This document shows positions 1-7,410 of a stretch of DNA of 12,623 nucleotides, piece after piece (within the stretch, counting starts at the first letter, position 1; every line of letters starts with the position of its first letter). Source of the DNA: Bacteroidales bacterium (GTDB taxonomy: Bacteria > Bacteroidota > Bacteroidia > Bacteroidales > UBA932). The notes below the pieces were generated by a model. That model was given only the letters and a program-made list of their open reading frames with translations, had not been told where the DNA came from and did not search any database. A program made the position numbers and the translations under genes. The stretch spans positions 1 through 12,623 of the forward strand of contig JAFWPT010000382.1 of NCBI GenBank assembly GCA_017509375.1, in the 5' to 3' direction.

Positions 1-1195
1 CGGCTGGCGGAGCGACAGGTGCTGAAACCGCAGGGGCCGGAGCAGGAGCCGGAGCCGGTGCAGCAGTTGCGGGTGCAGAAGCGGCCACCGTACTCTCAGG
101 GACTCCTCCGAGGAAGGACAGGCGCATCAGGGCAAACTCGATATGCAGACGCTGGTTGGTAGCCGCCCTGTAGCCGGCCTCGCATTGGGAAATCACCCCC
201 AGCGCCTCGTACAGGAACTTGACGCTGCAACGCCCGGCCTGCTCCCTGTAACGCTCCCGCAATGATGCGGGCAGATCCAGCAGGGCATCCAGCCCGCCCG
301 TACGGCTCACCAGCAAATCCCTCAGATGAGACCCGAGGGCGGAAATGAAATGCAGCGCATTGAAGCCCTTAGACAGAATCTCGTCAAATTTCAGCAGCGC
401 CGTACCGTAATCTTTAGCCAGGAAAGCGTCCACCAGGCGGAAACTATGTTCGTAGTCCAGAACATTCAGGTTGCGCAGTACGTCCTCGTAGTGGATATCG
501 GTACCGCAGAACGCCACCGTCTGGTCGAAAATAGTCAAGGCGTCGCGCATGGCGCCGTCAGCCTTATGGGCAATCACGTGCAGGGACTCATCATCCACGC
601 TGATACCTTCTTTCACGGCAATATCCCGCAGGTTGCGCACTATATCCGGCACGCTGATACGGTTGAAGTCATAAGTCTGGCAGCGGCTCAGGATAGTGGG
701 GATAATCTTATGCTTCTCGGTGGTTGCGAGGATGAAGATGGCATGTGCAGGCGGTTCCTCCAGGGTCTTCAGGAAAGCGTTGAACGCCGACTGGGTGAGC
801 ATGTGCACCTCATCGATGATATACACGCTGTACTTCCCCACCTGCGGCGGAATCTGTACCTGCTCCATCAATGCCTTGATATCTTCCACGCCATTGTTGG
901 AAGCCGCATCCAGCTCATGGATACAATAAGAACGGCCTTCCTTGAAAGAGACACATGACTCACATTCCCCGCAAGGCTCCATGTCCCCGGAAGGATGGGA
1001 ACAGTTTATCGTCTTGGCAAATATCCGCGCCGCGCTTGTCTTGCCCACTCCGCGGGGGCCGCAGAAAAGATAGGCGTGGGCGAGTTGTCCACGTATAATG
1101 GAATTCTTCAATGTGCGGGCAATATTGTCCTGTCCAATGAGGCTTTCAAAAGAGTCGGGACGATATTTTCGGGCAGATACTATATATTGAGCCAT
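1..1195 (-). CDS. dnaX: DNA polymerase III subunit gamma/tau (5' part; C-terminus cut off by window edge)
   Basis: This is the ATPase subunit of the clamp loader, which opens the sliding clamp and loads it on primed DNA at the replication fork. About 398 codons are present, read leftward from an ATG at 1195, and the frame runs open off the left edge. The N-terminus MAQYIVSARKYRPDSFESLIGQ is typical of DnaX. Walker A is GPRGVGKTS at residues 46-54. A zinc module has Cys65, Cys75, Cys78 and Cys81 (C-x9-C-x2-C-x2-C). Walker B is IIDEVHML at 126-133, and an ATTEKHKIIPTILSRC segment at 157-172 holds the sensor 1 and SRC motifs. Near the window edge (bases 1-80) the protein becomes a low-complexity Ala/Pro run, the expected start of the linker to the tau-specific C-terminal part. 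Whether a shorter gamma form is made cannot be seen here. The gene is divergent from the exported-protein genes to its right and has a -7 motif 19 bases upstream of its start. Confidence 0.96.
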   Translation of the reverse strand, partial: MAQYIVSARKYRPDSFESLIGQDNIARTLKNSIIRGQLAHAYLFCGPRGVGKTSAARIFAKTINCSHPSGDMEPCGECESCVSFKEGRSYCIHELDAASNNGVEDIKALMEQVQIPPQVGKYSVYIIDEVHMLTQSAFNAFLKTLEEPPAHAIFILATTEKHKIIPTILSRCQTYDFNRISVPDIVRNLRDIAVKEGISVDDESLHVIAHKADGAMRDALTIFDQTVAFCGTDIHYEDVLRNLNVLDYEHSFRLVDAFLAKDYGTALLKFDEILSKGFNALHFISALGSHLRDLLVSRTGGLDALLDLPASLRERYREQAGRCSVKFLYEALGVISQCEAGYRAATNQRLHIEFALMRLSFLGGVPESTVAASAPATAAPAPAPAPAPAVSAPVAPPA

Positions 1196-1214
1196 AGAAT
1201 ACCTGTTAGTTCTA

Positions 1215-1222
1215 CAAATGTA
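1215..1222 (-). promoter_or_regulatory. Putative -7 promoter element for dnaX
   Basis: On the minus strand this reads TACATTTG, matching the Bacteroidota TAnnTTTG -7 consensus. Nineteen bases separate its last G from the dnaX start codon, which would leave a short leader of very roughly 12-16 bases. No clear -33 TTTG is visible at the usual spacing. Assignment rests on motif and position only. Confidence 0.5.
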
Positions 1223-1257
1223 ATGAATTATTTTTAACTTTCGGGAACAATAATTGC

Positions 1258-1265
1258 TATCTTTG
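1258..1265 (+). promoter_or_regulatory. Putative -7 promoter element for the exported unknown-protein gene
   Basis: TATCTTTG, a full match to TAnnTTTG. Only 7 bases lie between its final G and the ATG at 1273. Transcription normally starts a few bases after this element, so the mRNA would be leaderless or carry a leader of only a few bases. The -33 region (about 1235-1242) is T-rich but has no exact TTTG. This promoter is back-to-back with the dnaX element at 1215-1222, and the two share a 77-base gap. Confidence 0.6.
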
Positions 1266-1272
1266 CGGTGCC

Positions 1273-1965
1273 ATGAAACATTTTTTGAAAAAGCTTTTGC
1301 TGCTCGCGGCGGTACTTCTGGTCCCGGTCTCAGGATGGGGACAGAAACGGATATACACCAAGAGTGTACAGATACAAGACTTCAAAAGCAAGACCACAAA
1401 GGTTGTACTGGACGGCTCGCCTGCCCTCAAAGCATCCCTGCGTCAAGAAATTACGTCTTTCTGGACAATTTCCCCGTACGAATTCTGCACCCGATCAGAG
1501 TATGAAAAGCAGAAGAACAGTCCGGACTGCTACTTTCTCCATCCTGAAGTAAGCAAAGGCATCATCTGCCTTACCCTTTCCCGGGGCGGAAACAGTTCTG
1601 CCACCGATGCCCACAAACTGCCGGTCACGGTAGTAGCGCTTCCCATCGCCGGAGAAAACGACCCGGGCGGATATGAAACCGTATATATGCCTGCATACAT
1701 CACCATGCTGCAGGATTTCGTAGAGTCGGCTCTTTCGTCCGAATATGCCGCCTACACCGGCATACGCACTATATGTACCAGGAGAAGCAGAAACACCAAA
1801 GTGATTACTGACCCTGCTGAGGCCGCCGAAGCTTTCGCTTCCCAGCAGCCTGACTCCGCATCACAGGTAGTGATTACTCCGGACGGCAACCCTAAGAGCA
1901 AGCCCCGCTTCACTATGGTAATCGATTCCTCTACTTACGCCCTTTACTCCTATGCCAAACATTGA
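1273..1965 (+). CDS. Exported protein of unknown function (230 aa)
   Basis: I do not recognise a family. The N-terminus has a clear Sec signal peptide: positive n-region MKHFLKK, hydrophobic core LLLLAAVLLVPVSG, and a likely cleavage before Gln24 (GWG|Q). Cleavage just before Gln is common in Bacteroidota. The mature part of about 207 residues should sit in the periplasm or outside the cell. It has four Cys residues (in EFCTRS, SPDCYF, GIICLT and RTICTR), so disulphides are possible. No transmembrane segment or catalytic motif stands out. The ATG at 1273 is preferred because it gives an intact signal peptide and lies 7 bases after a -7 promoter motif. The last 14 bases overlap the start of the next gene, which suggests translational coupling. 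Downstream is a GH3 enzyme, but nothing in the sequence ties this protein to glycan metabolism. Confidence 0.8.
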   Translation: MKHFLKKLLLLAAVLLVPVSGWGQKRIYTKSVQIQDFKSKTTKVVLDGSPALKASLRQEITSFWTISPYEFCTRSEYEKQKNSPDCYFLHPEVSKGIICLTLSRGGNSSATDAHKLPVTVVALPIAGENDPGGYETVYMPAYITMLQDFVESALSSEYAAYTGIRTICTRRSRNTKVITDPAEAAEAFASQQPDSASQVVITPDGNPKSKPRFTMVIDSSTYALYSYAKH

Positions 1966-2188
1966 CCTGGACAGCTACATAGAGCATAAGATAGGGAGCA
2001 GCATCCAAGACATCATAGCCGACAGCCCCGAGCGTTTCAGCGTCATCCAGACCGAAGCCCTGCGGGATCTCGTGGTAATGAACCAGATAGCCGGCACGGA
2101 ATACACAGTCCTGCTTCACCGACGGACCCTTCAGACTCCCGAATGCGAGAGGCTTTCCCGTGAAATCCCCTTTATGATTTTGGATTAG
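1952..2188 (+). CDS. Small protein of unknown function (78 aa), overlapping the preceding gene
   Basis: The product begins MPNIDLDSYIEHKIG and ends EIPFMILD. It has no signal peptide or membrane segment, so it is probably cytoplasmic. I recognise no domain. The start at 1952 lies 14 bases inside the preceding gene, whose TGA stop is at 1963-1965, in a different frame. The codons look genuinely coding: G or C dominates third positions as in neighbouring genes, and acidic and basic residues alternate as in a small folded protein. The whole region after 1965 is otherwise unexplained. The alternative is that the two frames are one gene split by a frameshift, but each product has a sensible end or start, so I favour two coupled genes. 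A GH3 gene starts 28 bases downstream. Confidence 0.6.
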   Translation: MPNIDLDSYIEHKIGSSIQDIIADSPERFSVIQTEALRDLVVMNQIAGTEYTVLLHRRTLQTPECERLSREIPFMILD

Positions 2189-2209
2189 CCGGCCGATTGA
2201 TTATCTTTG
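2178..2209 (+). promoter_or_regulatory. Putative GH3 promoter (-33 TTTG, -7 TATCTTTG)
   Basis: This is the best-formed promoter in the window. TTTG at 2179-2182, within TTTTGG, lies 19 bases upstream of TATCTTTG at 2202-2209. Both elements match the Bacteroidota -33/-7 consensus. The -33 element lies inside the last codons of the 78-residue gene. Seven bases separate the -7 element from the GH3 ATG at 2217, so the transcript is predicted to be leaderless or nearly so. The spacing from -7 element to ATG equals that of the gene at 1273. Confidence 0.65.
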
Positions 2210-2216
2210 TCCTGCT

Positions 2217-4457
2217 ATGCTGACACTGATAATCGCCGCGGCCCTTACCGCCGCCACCCCCGTACTGCGGGAAGACAACATCCCCGAAATAGTTTCCCTT
2301 CTTACCCTTGAGGAAAAGGCCGCCATACTGGTCGGCTGCGGTTCCACCGCTTTCGACGGAATCGGCCGCAACGACATAAAGGTAAAGGGCAGCGCAGGTG
2401 CCACCCATGCCGTTCCCCGGCTCGGCATCCCGGGCATTATCTTCGCAGACGGACCTGCGGGCCTCCGCATAGATCCCACGCGTCCTGGCACGGACAAGAC
2501 GTTCTACTGCACAGGCTTCCCCATCGGCACCATGCTGTCGTCCACCTGGAACACCGGAATGGTGGAAGAAGTAGGGCGGGCGATGGGCAACGAAGTGTTG
2601 GAATATGGAGTGGACGTTCTGCTTGGCCCGGGCGTCAACATTCACCGCAACCCGCTGTGCGGCAGGAACTTCGAGTATTTTTCCGAAGACCCTCTCCTGG
2701 CCGGGCTCATTGCGGCCGCCTACATTGACGGAGTGGAGAGCAACGGCGTAGGTACATCCATCAAGCATTTTGCCGTCAACAACCAGGAGCTCAACCGCCT
2801 CCACAACGACGCTATCGTTTCCGAAAGGGCCCTGCGGGAAATATACCTCAAAGCCTTCGAGCTCGCCGTCCGCAAGTCTCAGCCGTGGACGCTGATGAGC
2901 TCGTACAACTACATCAACGGGAAACATGCCTCCGAATCGCCCTGGCTGCTTACGGAGGTGCTGCGGAACGACTGGGGCTTCGAAGGCACGGTGATGACTG
3001 ACTGGGGCGGCGGATACGACACGGCAGCCCAGATTCACGCAGGAAACGACCTCATACAGCCCGGCTCGGACTCCCGCTACAAGGCTTTAATCGAAGCGGT
3101 ACGTGAAGGGCGTCTGGCAGTGGAAGACCTGGACCGCTGCGTTACCCGTGCCCTGCAGCTGATTGTCAAAACTCCCAGTTTCCGCGGCTACGAATATTCG
3201 GAGGCGCCAGACCTTGAAGCCCACGCAGCTGTGTGCAGGGCAGCCGCCGACGAGGGTATGGTACTGCTGAAAAACAAAGCCGCACTGCCATCGGGACCTG
3301 AGGGAATCACCGCTCTGCTCGGGGTCACTTCCTATGCTTTTATTGCCGGAGGTACAGGCAGCGGCGATGTTCATCGCCCCTATGTAGTAGATTTGCAGCA
3401 AGGCCTGTCAGACGAAGGATTCGAACTCTACGGCCCCCTGGACGAGTATTACCGGAAGTATATGGAAGATGAGCGCTGGCGCTGCAAGATGATAAACGGC
3501 AATAATTCCTGGGTTATAGACCGGGAACGGCCCATAGAGATAGTACCGTCAGAGCTTATAGCCGAGGCCGCAAAGCACGCGGATCGTGCCTTTATCACCT
3601 TCGGACGCGTATTCGGAGAGGGGAAGGACCGAGATCTGCACTATAGTTACCACCTGCAAGACAACGAAATAGCCCTGCTGCGCGAAACGTCAAGGGCCTT
3701 CCATGCCGAGGGCAAAAAAGTTAGCGTAATCCTGAATATCGGCGGGGTGGTTGACATGCAAGGCTGGCAGGATCTGGCAGATGCCATACTGATTTGCTGG
3801 CAGCCTGGCGAAGAAGGCGGTCACTCAGTAGCGGCCACGCTTTCCGGCAAAGTCAATCCGTCCGGACGCCTGCCGATGACTATATCCAAGTCTTATGAGT
3901 ATGAGCCCTCTGCGGCCAACTTCCCCCGCGTCCAGGAAGACAAGCCCTTCAATTACTCGTTCTACCGCCGTCTGGAAGGGAACAAAAAAGACTATACCGT
4001 GAAGGATATCGACTGGACAGACTACAAAGAAGGAATCTACGTAGGCTACAGATACTTCGGCACTTATGCCCCAAAGCATGTGGCATATCCTTTCGGATTC
4101 GGACTTAGTTACACTTCATTCCGCTGGAGCGGCATGACGGTAGAGGCGGCCGATGGATACAAAGTAAGGGTAAAGGTGACAAACATCGGCAACCGGGCAG
4201 GCAAAGATGTGGTAGAGTTGTACGTAAAGGCCCCCGGCAAGGACATGGACAAGCCGGAAAGGGAGCTCAAAGCTTTTGCCAAAACAGCCTTGCTGCAGCC
4301 GGGAGAGAGCTGCACCGTTGAAATGGCAGTGCCCCTCGAATCTCTGTCCTCTTGGGACGAGTCGAAGGGCAAATGGCAACTGGAACGCGGCCGTTACCTG
4401 TTCATAGCCGCACGGGACGCCGCCGGCCGCGGCCTGCGGAAGCGGGTGAGGCTATAA
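2217..4457 (+). CDS. Glycoside hydrolase family 3 beta-glucosidase-like enzyme, exported
   Basis: A 746-residue GH3 protein expected to release terminal beta-linked sugars from glycosides in the periplasm. The order is: short hydrophobic N-terminus MLTLIIAAALTAATP, N-terminal GH3 barrel (about 30-315), alpha/beta C-terminal GH3 domain (about 345-570), and a fibronectin-III-like domain (about 660-746). The KHFAVNNQE motif is conserved. The nucleophile is Asp262 in VMTDWGG. The probable acid/base is Glu468 in FGEGKDRD, matching the GEGxDR pattern of many GH3 beta-glucosidases. Length is normal and no PA14 insertion is seen. The start is fixed by a -7 promoter motif 7 bases upstream and an in-frame stop at 2175-2177 with no other ATG between. 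The putative signal peptide is odd because it lacks Lys or Arg before the hydrophobic stretch. Exact specificity (glucoside, xyloside or other) cannot be read from the sequence. Confidence 0.93.
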   Translation: MLTLIIAAALTAATPVLREDNIPEIVSLLTLEEKAAILVGCGSTAFDGIGRNDIKVKGSAGATHAVPRLGIPGIIFADGPAGLRIDPTRPGTDKTFYCTGFPIGTMLSSTWNTGMVEEVGRAMGNEVLEYGVDVLLGPGVNIHRNPLCGRNFEYFSEDPLLAGLIAAAYIDGVESNGVGTSIKHFAVNNQELNRLHNDAIVSERALREIYLKAFELAVRKSQPWTLMSSYNYINGKHASESPWLLTEVLRNDWGFEGTVMTDWGGGYDTAAQIHAGNDLIQPGSDSRYKALIEAVREGRLAVEDLDRCVTRALQLIVKTPSFRGYEYSEAPDLEAHAAVCRAAADEGMVLLKNKAALPSGPEGITALLGVTSYAFIAGGTGSGDVHRPYVVDLQQGLSDEGFELYGPLDEYYRKYMEDERWRCKMINGNNSWVIDRERPIEIVPSELIAEAAKHADRAFITFGRVFGEGKDRDLHYSYHLQDNEIALLRETSRAFHAEGKKVSVILNIGGVVDMQGWQDLADAILICWQPGEEGGHSVAATLSGKVNPSGRLPMTISKSYEYEPSAANFPRVQEDKPFNYSFYRRLEGNKKDYTVKDIDWTDYKEGIYVGYRYFGTYAPKHVAYPFGFGLSYTSFRWSGMTVEAADGYKVRVKVTNIGNRAGKDVVELYVKAPGKDMDKPERELKAFAKTALLQPGESCTVEMAVPLESLSSWDESKGKWQLERGRYLFIAARDAAGRGLRKRVRL

Positions 4458-4461
4458 TGTG

Positions 4462-5556
4462 TCAGCGTATTCCGTACTTGCGGAGGATTTTCAGTATAGG
4501 CTTTTCAATGGAACGGGCCCAAAGTACGTGCCCGTAATCTCCGGGGTGTACCCCGTCCACGCTGGTACTGAAATCTTTGGCGTTGGCGTTGGGAACCACG
4601 TAATAAACATCCTTATACTTTTTTACCGCTATAGCCATCAGTGAGTCGGACATCGCCATCTTGTCGGCTTCGTTCTTCTCTTTGGCGAGGTTGAATGGCC
4701 GGTATCCCCTGTAAATGGTCTTCTGGAAAATGAGCGGCTTGCCTGGCTGCGCGGCCTGAAGTTTTTCTATAAAGCCGAACAAGCGTTCCTTGATAAGGGC
4801 GGCATTGGGGTTGGAAAAGGCATCGAAGATAAAGGCATCCACATCTTCGGCCTGGCAAAGCGCTTCGCAGAAATAGTCCTGCATCAGGCAACGGCCGCTT
4901 ACGCCTATGCTGAGCAACTGCAGACCGGTATCACGGGAAAACTGCGCAGGGTAGGCCATGCCTGAACGGGAAGCACAAGAGCCGTGGGTAAAACTGGAGC
5001 CGTAAATCGCAATCCTGTGACGGAAGGGATTCTCCAGCGGCTCTATTATGGCAGCCGGATCTATGCCGATCTGCACTGAGCCGAGTTCACTGTACAAGGG
5101 CAGGTAAAGGAGGCATTCATATTGCTTTCCAGGCGCCAGGTTATCTATCAGCATCAGGTTATCATCAAGCTTTTTGTCTGAATTCACTCCGGAAGAAGCG
5201 TAAACCCATTTACCTTTGACCTTGATATACAAATCATAGCCCCTCTGGCTTATTCCGTTGCCATTGGGGGAATAGCGGGCGTTCAGATACTTAGTCTTGA
5301 TACTAATATAAGTAGATGTGGTGCGGAACGCACAAGCTATGCCGGACGACTGGCGGACCAGCAGGTTCTCGCCCTTGGTAAAGCCTTTGAAACGGACCGT
5401 ATCTATACGGTGATATGGATTGGGAGTATCCGGAAACAGCTTTCCGGTAAGGGTAAGATCGGAAGCCTCAGTGAATTTGAAGTCTTTTGCGGAAACACTC
5501 GCCGCCGCTGCGATGGCCATCACTGCAACCATCAGCGTCATAACTATACGTTTCAT
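4462..5556 (-). CDS. Exported SGNH/GDSL-type hydrolase (putative esterase)
   Basis: A 364-residue protein with a Sec signal peptide (MKRIVMTLMVAVMAIAAAASVSA, cleavage near residue 23). An N-terminal beta-rich domain (about 24-175) is followed by an SGNH hydrolase domain (about 180-360). Block I is YGSSFTHGS, with probable nucleophile Ser188. GVSGRCLM at 218-225 matches the glycine of block II. FDAFSNPN at 244-251 carries the Asn249 expected in block III. Asp334-x2-His337 (DGVHP) is the block V Asp/His pair. This two-domain layout occurs in Bacteroidota enzymes that often sit beside glycan-degrading genes, and an esterase acting on glycan acyl groups is plausible, but the substrate is not evident. 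The gene converges on GH3 with 4 bases between stops, so they are not one operon. Its own -7 element lies 4 bases before the ATG. Confidence 0.85.
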   Translation of the reverse strand: MKRIVMTLMVAVMAIAAAASVSAKDFKFTEASDLTLTGKLFPDTPNPYHRIDTVRFKGFTKGENLLVRQSSGIACAFRTTSTYISIKTKYLNARYSPNGNGISQRGYDLYIKVKGKWVYASSGVNSDKKLDDNLMLIDNLAPGKQYECLLYLPLYSELGSVQIGIDPAAIIEPLENPFRHRIAIYGSSFTHGSCASRSGMAYPAQFSRDTGLQLLSIGVSGRCLMQDYFCEALCQAEDVDAFIFDAFSNPNAALIKERLFGFIEKLQAAQPGKPLIFQKTIYRGYRPFNLAKEKNEADKMAMSDSLMAIAVKKYKDVYYVVPNANAKDFSTSVDGVHPGDYGHVLWARSIEKPILKILRKYGIR

Positions 5557-5560
5557 GCCT

Positions 5561-5568
5561 CAAATATA
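5561..5568 (-). promoter_or_regulatory. Putative -7 promoter element for the SGNH hydrolase gene
   Basis: The minus strand reads TATATTTG, a full TAnnTTTG match. Only 4 bases (AGGC) separate it from the ATG at 5556, the closest spacing in the window, which predicts a transcript beginning at or next to the start codon. The expected -33 position falls inside the terminator hairpin of the upstream PPIase gene, and no TTTG is visible there. Confidence 0.55.
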
Positions 5569-5570
5569 AG

Positions 5571-5601
5571 AAAAAAGCCTGGCATCATATTCAGCCAGGC
5601 T
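5571..5601 (-). terminator. Intrinsic terminator after the FKBP gene
   Basis: On the minus strand an 8-bp perfect stem, AGCCTGGC paired with GCCAGGCT, encloses a 10-base loop (5584-5593) and is followed by five T residues (5575-5571). It lies 24 bases after the PPIase stop codon and would end the long leftward operon. It ends only two bases before the -7 element of the SGNH gene. Confidence 0.85.
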
Positions 5602-5625
5602 CTTTCGTCTTAAACTAATCAATAA

Positions 5626-6426
5626 TTATTTCTTTGCAGGCTCTTCGGGAGCGGGAACGAACTTGGCCACTTTCTCCAGAGTCACGTCAAAGACAAGGAC
5701 GGAATTAGGCTCGATGCCCGGACGGCCCTGCTCGCCGTAAGCAAGCTCTGCAGGAACATAAAGCTCGATACGGCCACCTTCGCCGATAAGCTGCATGCCC
5801 TCGGTCCAGCCACGCACGACAGAGCTCAGAGGGAAGCGCACTGCTTCGGCATCCTCGGCAGTCTCGTCGAACACTTTTCCGTCGATAAGAGTACCCTTAT
5901 ACTTTACCCATACGGTGTCCTCGGCTGCGGGCTTCACATCGTTACCAGCCTCGATAATCTTGTACTGCAGACCGGACTCGGTCACCTGTACGCCAGCCTT
6001 CTGCTTGTTAGCGTTGAGGAACTTGTCGCCGGCCTCTTTATTCTTGAGCAGAGTGTAGTTATGTTTCTTCTCAAGATATGCGTTGAACACATCGTTGATG
6101 CGCTCGGGGCTCACTTTGAACTGCTCGTTGAAACCGGGATCACGGAAATCACCCTCGGCCTTCACGAAGTCCTTGATGCCTGTAATCATCTTGGAATAAT
6201 TGACATCTTCGAAGTTGTAACCCTTCAAGAAGCTTCCGAAATTGACGCCGAGCAGATAGCTCAGGGTATCAATCTCAGCTTTGCTGGGAACGAAATCCTT
6301 CGCGGTCTTTTGTACTTCCTTAGCAGCATCATCAGCTTCATCAACTGCGGGCTCTACCGGCTTGGGAGAGCAGGCGAACATCATAGCACCCACTGCGAGT
6401 GCGAAAAAGAATTTGTAAGTTTTCAT
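5626..6426 (-). CDS. FKBP-type peptidyl-prolyl cis-trans isomerase, lipoprotein
   Basis: This 266-residue enzyme catalyses cis-trans isomerisation of prolyl bonds and would assist folding of exported proteins. The N-terminus MKTYKFFFALAVGAMMFACS is a lipoprotein signal with lipidated Cys19. The residues after Cys19 are not an obvious surface-export signal, so a periplasm-facing location is most likely. An FKBP N-terminal helical region spans about 45-145 and the catalytic FKBP fold about 165-255. Pocket residues are recognisable: Tyr176, Phe186-Asp187, Phe198, the VVRGW segment 203-207, Tyr230 and Phe246. The gene follows the ROK kinase by 23 bases and ends at an intrinsic terminator, so it is probably the last gene of the run. 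The 23-base gap holds no convincing -7 motif, but a separate promoter cannot be excluded. Confidence 0.93.
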   Translation of the reverse strand: MKTYKFFFALAVGAMMFACSPKPVEPAVDEADDAAKEVQKTAKDFVPSKAEIDTLSYLLGVNFGSFLKGYNFEDVNYSKMITGIKDFVKAEGDFRDPGFNEQFKVSPERINDVFNAYLEKKHNYTLLKNKEAGDKFLNANKQKAGVQVTESGLQYKIIEAGNDVKPAAEDTVWVKYKGTLIDGKVFDETAEDAEAVRFPLSSVVRGWTEGMQLIGEGGRIELYVPAELAYGEQGRPGIEPNSVLVFDVTLEKVAKFVPAPEEPAKK

Positions 6427-6449
6427 CTTAAACTATAAAAATTGATTGA

Positions 6450-7409
6450 TTATAAATTCCAAGCAAGTGCGGAAGCGCCAAGTATAGCGGCATCCGACTC
6501 GGACAAGCTGGAGAACAGCAGCTTCACCTTGCCCTTCCAAATGTTTAACAAATTATCGTTCATAGCCTTCAGGATAGGCTCATACAAGAACTCCCGGGCA
6601 CGTGCCAGGCCTCCGAAAAGCACTATGGCCTCGGGAGCGGAGAAGGCGACGAAATCCGCAAAGCTGCGGCCGAGCAAAGTTCCGGTATAATCGAAAATCT
6701 CCTTGGCGGCCTTGTCTCCTGCCTTGGCTGCCTCGAAAACATCTTTGGACGTGACATTTTCGCGCAGGCGGAGAAGCGAGGACTCTTCGGGATGCTGTTC
6801 GAGCCACTCCACGGCGGTACGGGCAACGCCTATTGCTGAGCAATATGCTTCCAGGCAGCCCTGCTTGCCGCAACCGCAGACGCGTCCGCCGCGTACGGCA
6901 CAAGTGTGCCCGAGTTCTCCGGCAAAGCCGTCATGCCCGTAAAGAACATTGCCTCCGATAACTATACCGCTGCCCACGCCGGTTCCCAAGGTAATCATAA
7001 TGAAATCCTTAAGTCCGCGTGCTGCGCCATAGGTCATCTCTCCCACGGCGGCGGCGTTGGCATCGTTGGTGAGTGCCACCGGCATTCCGTCCATGGCCTC
7101 GGAAAGCATCTTTGCAAAAGGCACGTTCTTGGCGCGGGCCCAGGTAAGATTGGGGGCGTCTTTTATTTCACCGGTGTAGTAATTACCATTGGGCGCACCT
7201 ACACCTATTCCGCGCACCTGGCCTTCCAGGCCTGCATCGGACAGAAGTTTCTTGAGGGTCGAAGCCAGAGCCTCCACGAAGGAAGTGGCGTCGGTATGCG
7301 TGTTGGATACCAGGATGGTCTGGGCGAGAACCTCGCCGCGTGCATTGACTATGCCGCATTTGGCAGTCTGTCCGCCAATGTCTATACCGAGTACGTAAGG
7401 CTGTTCCAT
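6450..7409 (-). CDS. ROK-family sugar kinase (glucokinase-like)
   Basis: A 319-residue cytoplasmic kinase expected to phosphorylate a free hexose with ATP. Phosphate-1 motif DIGGQTAKCG is at residues 10-19. Catalytic Asp116 lies in TNDANAAA, and phosphate-2 motif GTGVGSGI is at 142-149. The ROK signature region has Glu165 and His168 (GELGH) and a zinc cluster of Cys178, Cys180 and Cys185 (CGCGKQGC). A zinc-binding ROK member with no N-terminal DNA-binding domain is a kinase rather than a repressor. The ATG at 7409 is one base after the transporter stop codon, so the two are almost certainly co-transcribed and act in sequence: import, then phosphorylation. Glucose is the commonest substrate of such proteins, but fructose, mannose or an N-acetylhexosamine cannot be excluded. 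Confidence 0.9.
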   Translation of the reverse strand: MEQPYVLGIDIGGQTAKCGIVNARGEVLAQTILVSNTHTDATSFVEALASTLKKLLSDAGLEGQVRGIGVGAPNGNYYTGEIKDAPNLTWARAKNVPFAKMLSEAMDGMPVALTNDANAAAVGEMTYGAARGLKDFIMITLGTGVGSGIVIGGNVLYGHDGFAGELGHTCAVRGGRVCGCGKQGCLEAYCSAIGVARTAVEWLEQHPEESSLLRLRENVTSKDVFEAAKAGDKAAKEIFDYTGTLLGRSFADFVAFSAPEAIVLFGGLARAREFLYEPILKAMNDNLLNIWKGKVKLLFSSLSESDAAILGASALAWNL

Positions 7410-7410
7410 A

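Noticed and set aside
1..80. Short GC-rich repeated triplets at the left edge, considered as a DNA repeat element
   Set aside because: They encode the Ala/Pro-rich linker of DnaX in frame, so low protein complexity explains them.
326..958. Open plus-strand frame of 210 codons within dnaX
   Set aside because: It is antisense to the conserved ATPase domain of dnaX. Its product is a composition shadow with no family features.
2172..3038. Open minus-strand frame of 288 codons antisense to the start of GH3
   Set aside because: GH3 has all its motifs in this region, and the antisense product has no domain features and no promoter motif at its start.
6427..6449. Possible separate promoter for the FKBP gene
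   Set aside because: The 23-base AT-rich gap has a TATAGTTT stretch but no TAnnTTTG match, so I did not annotate one.
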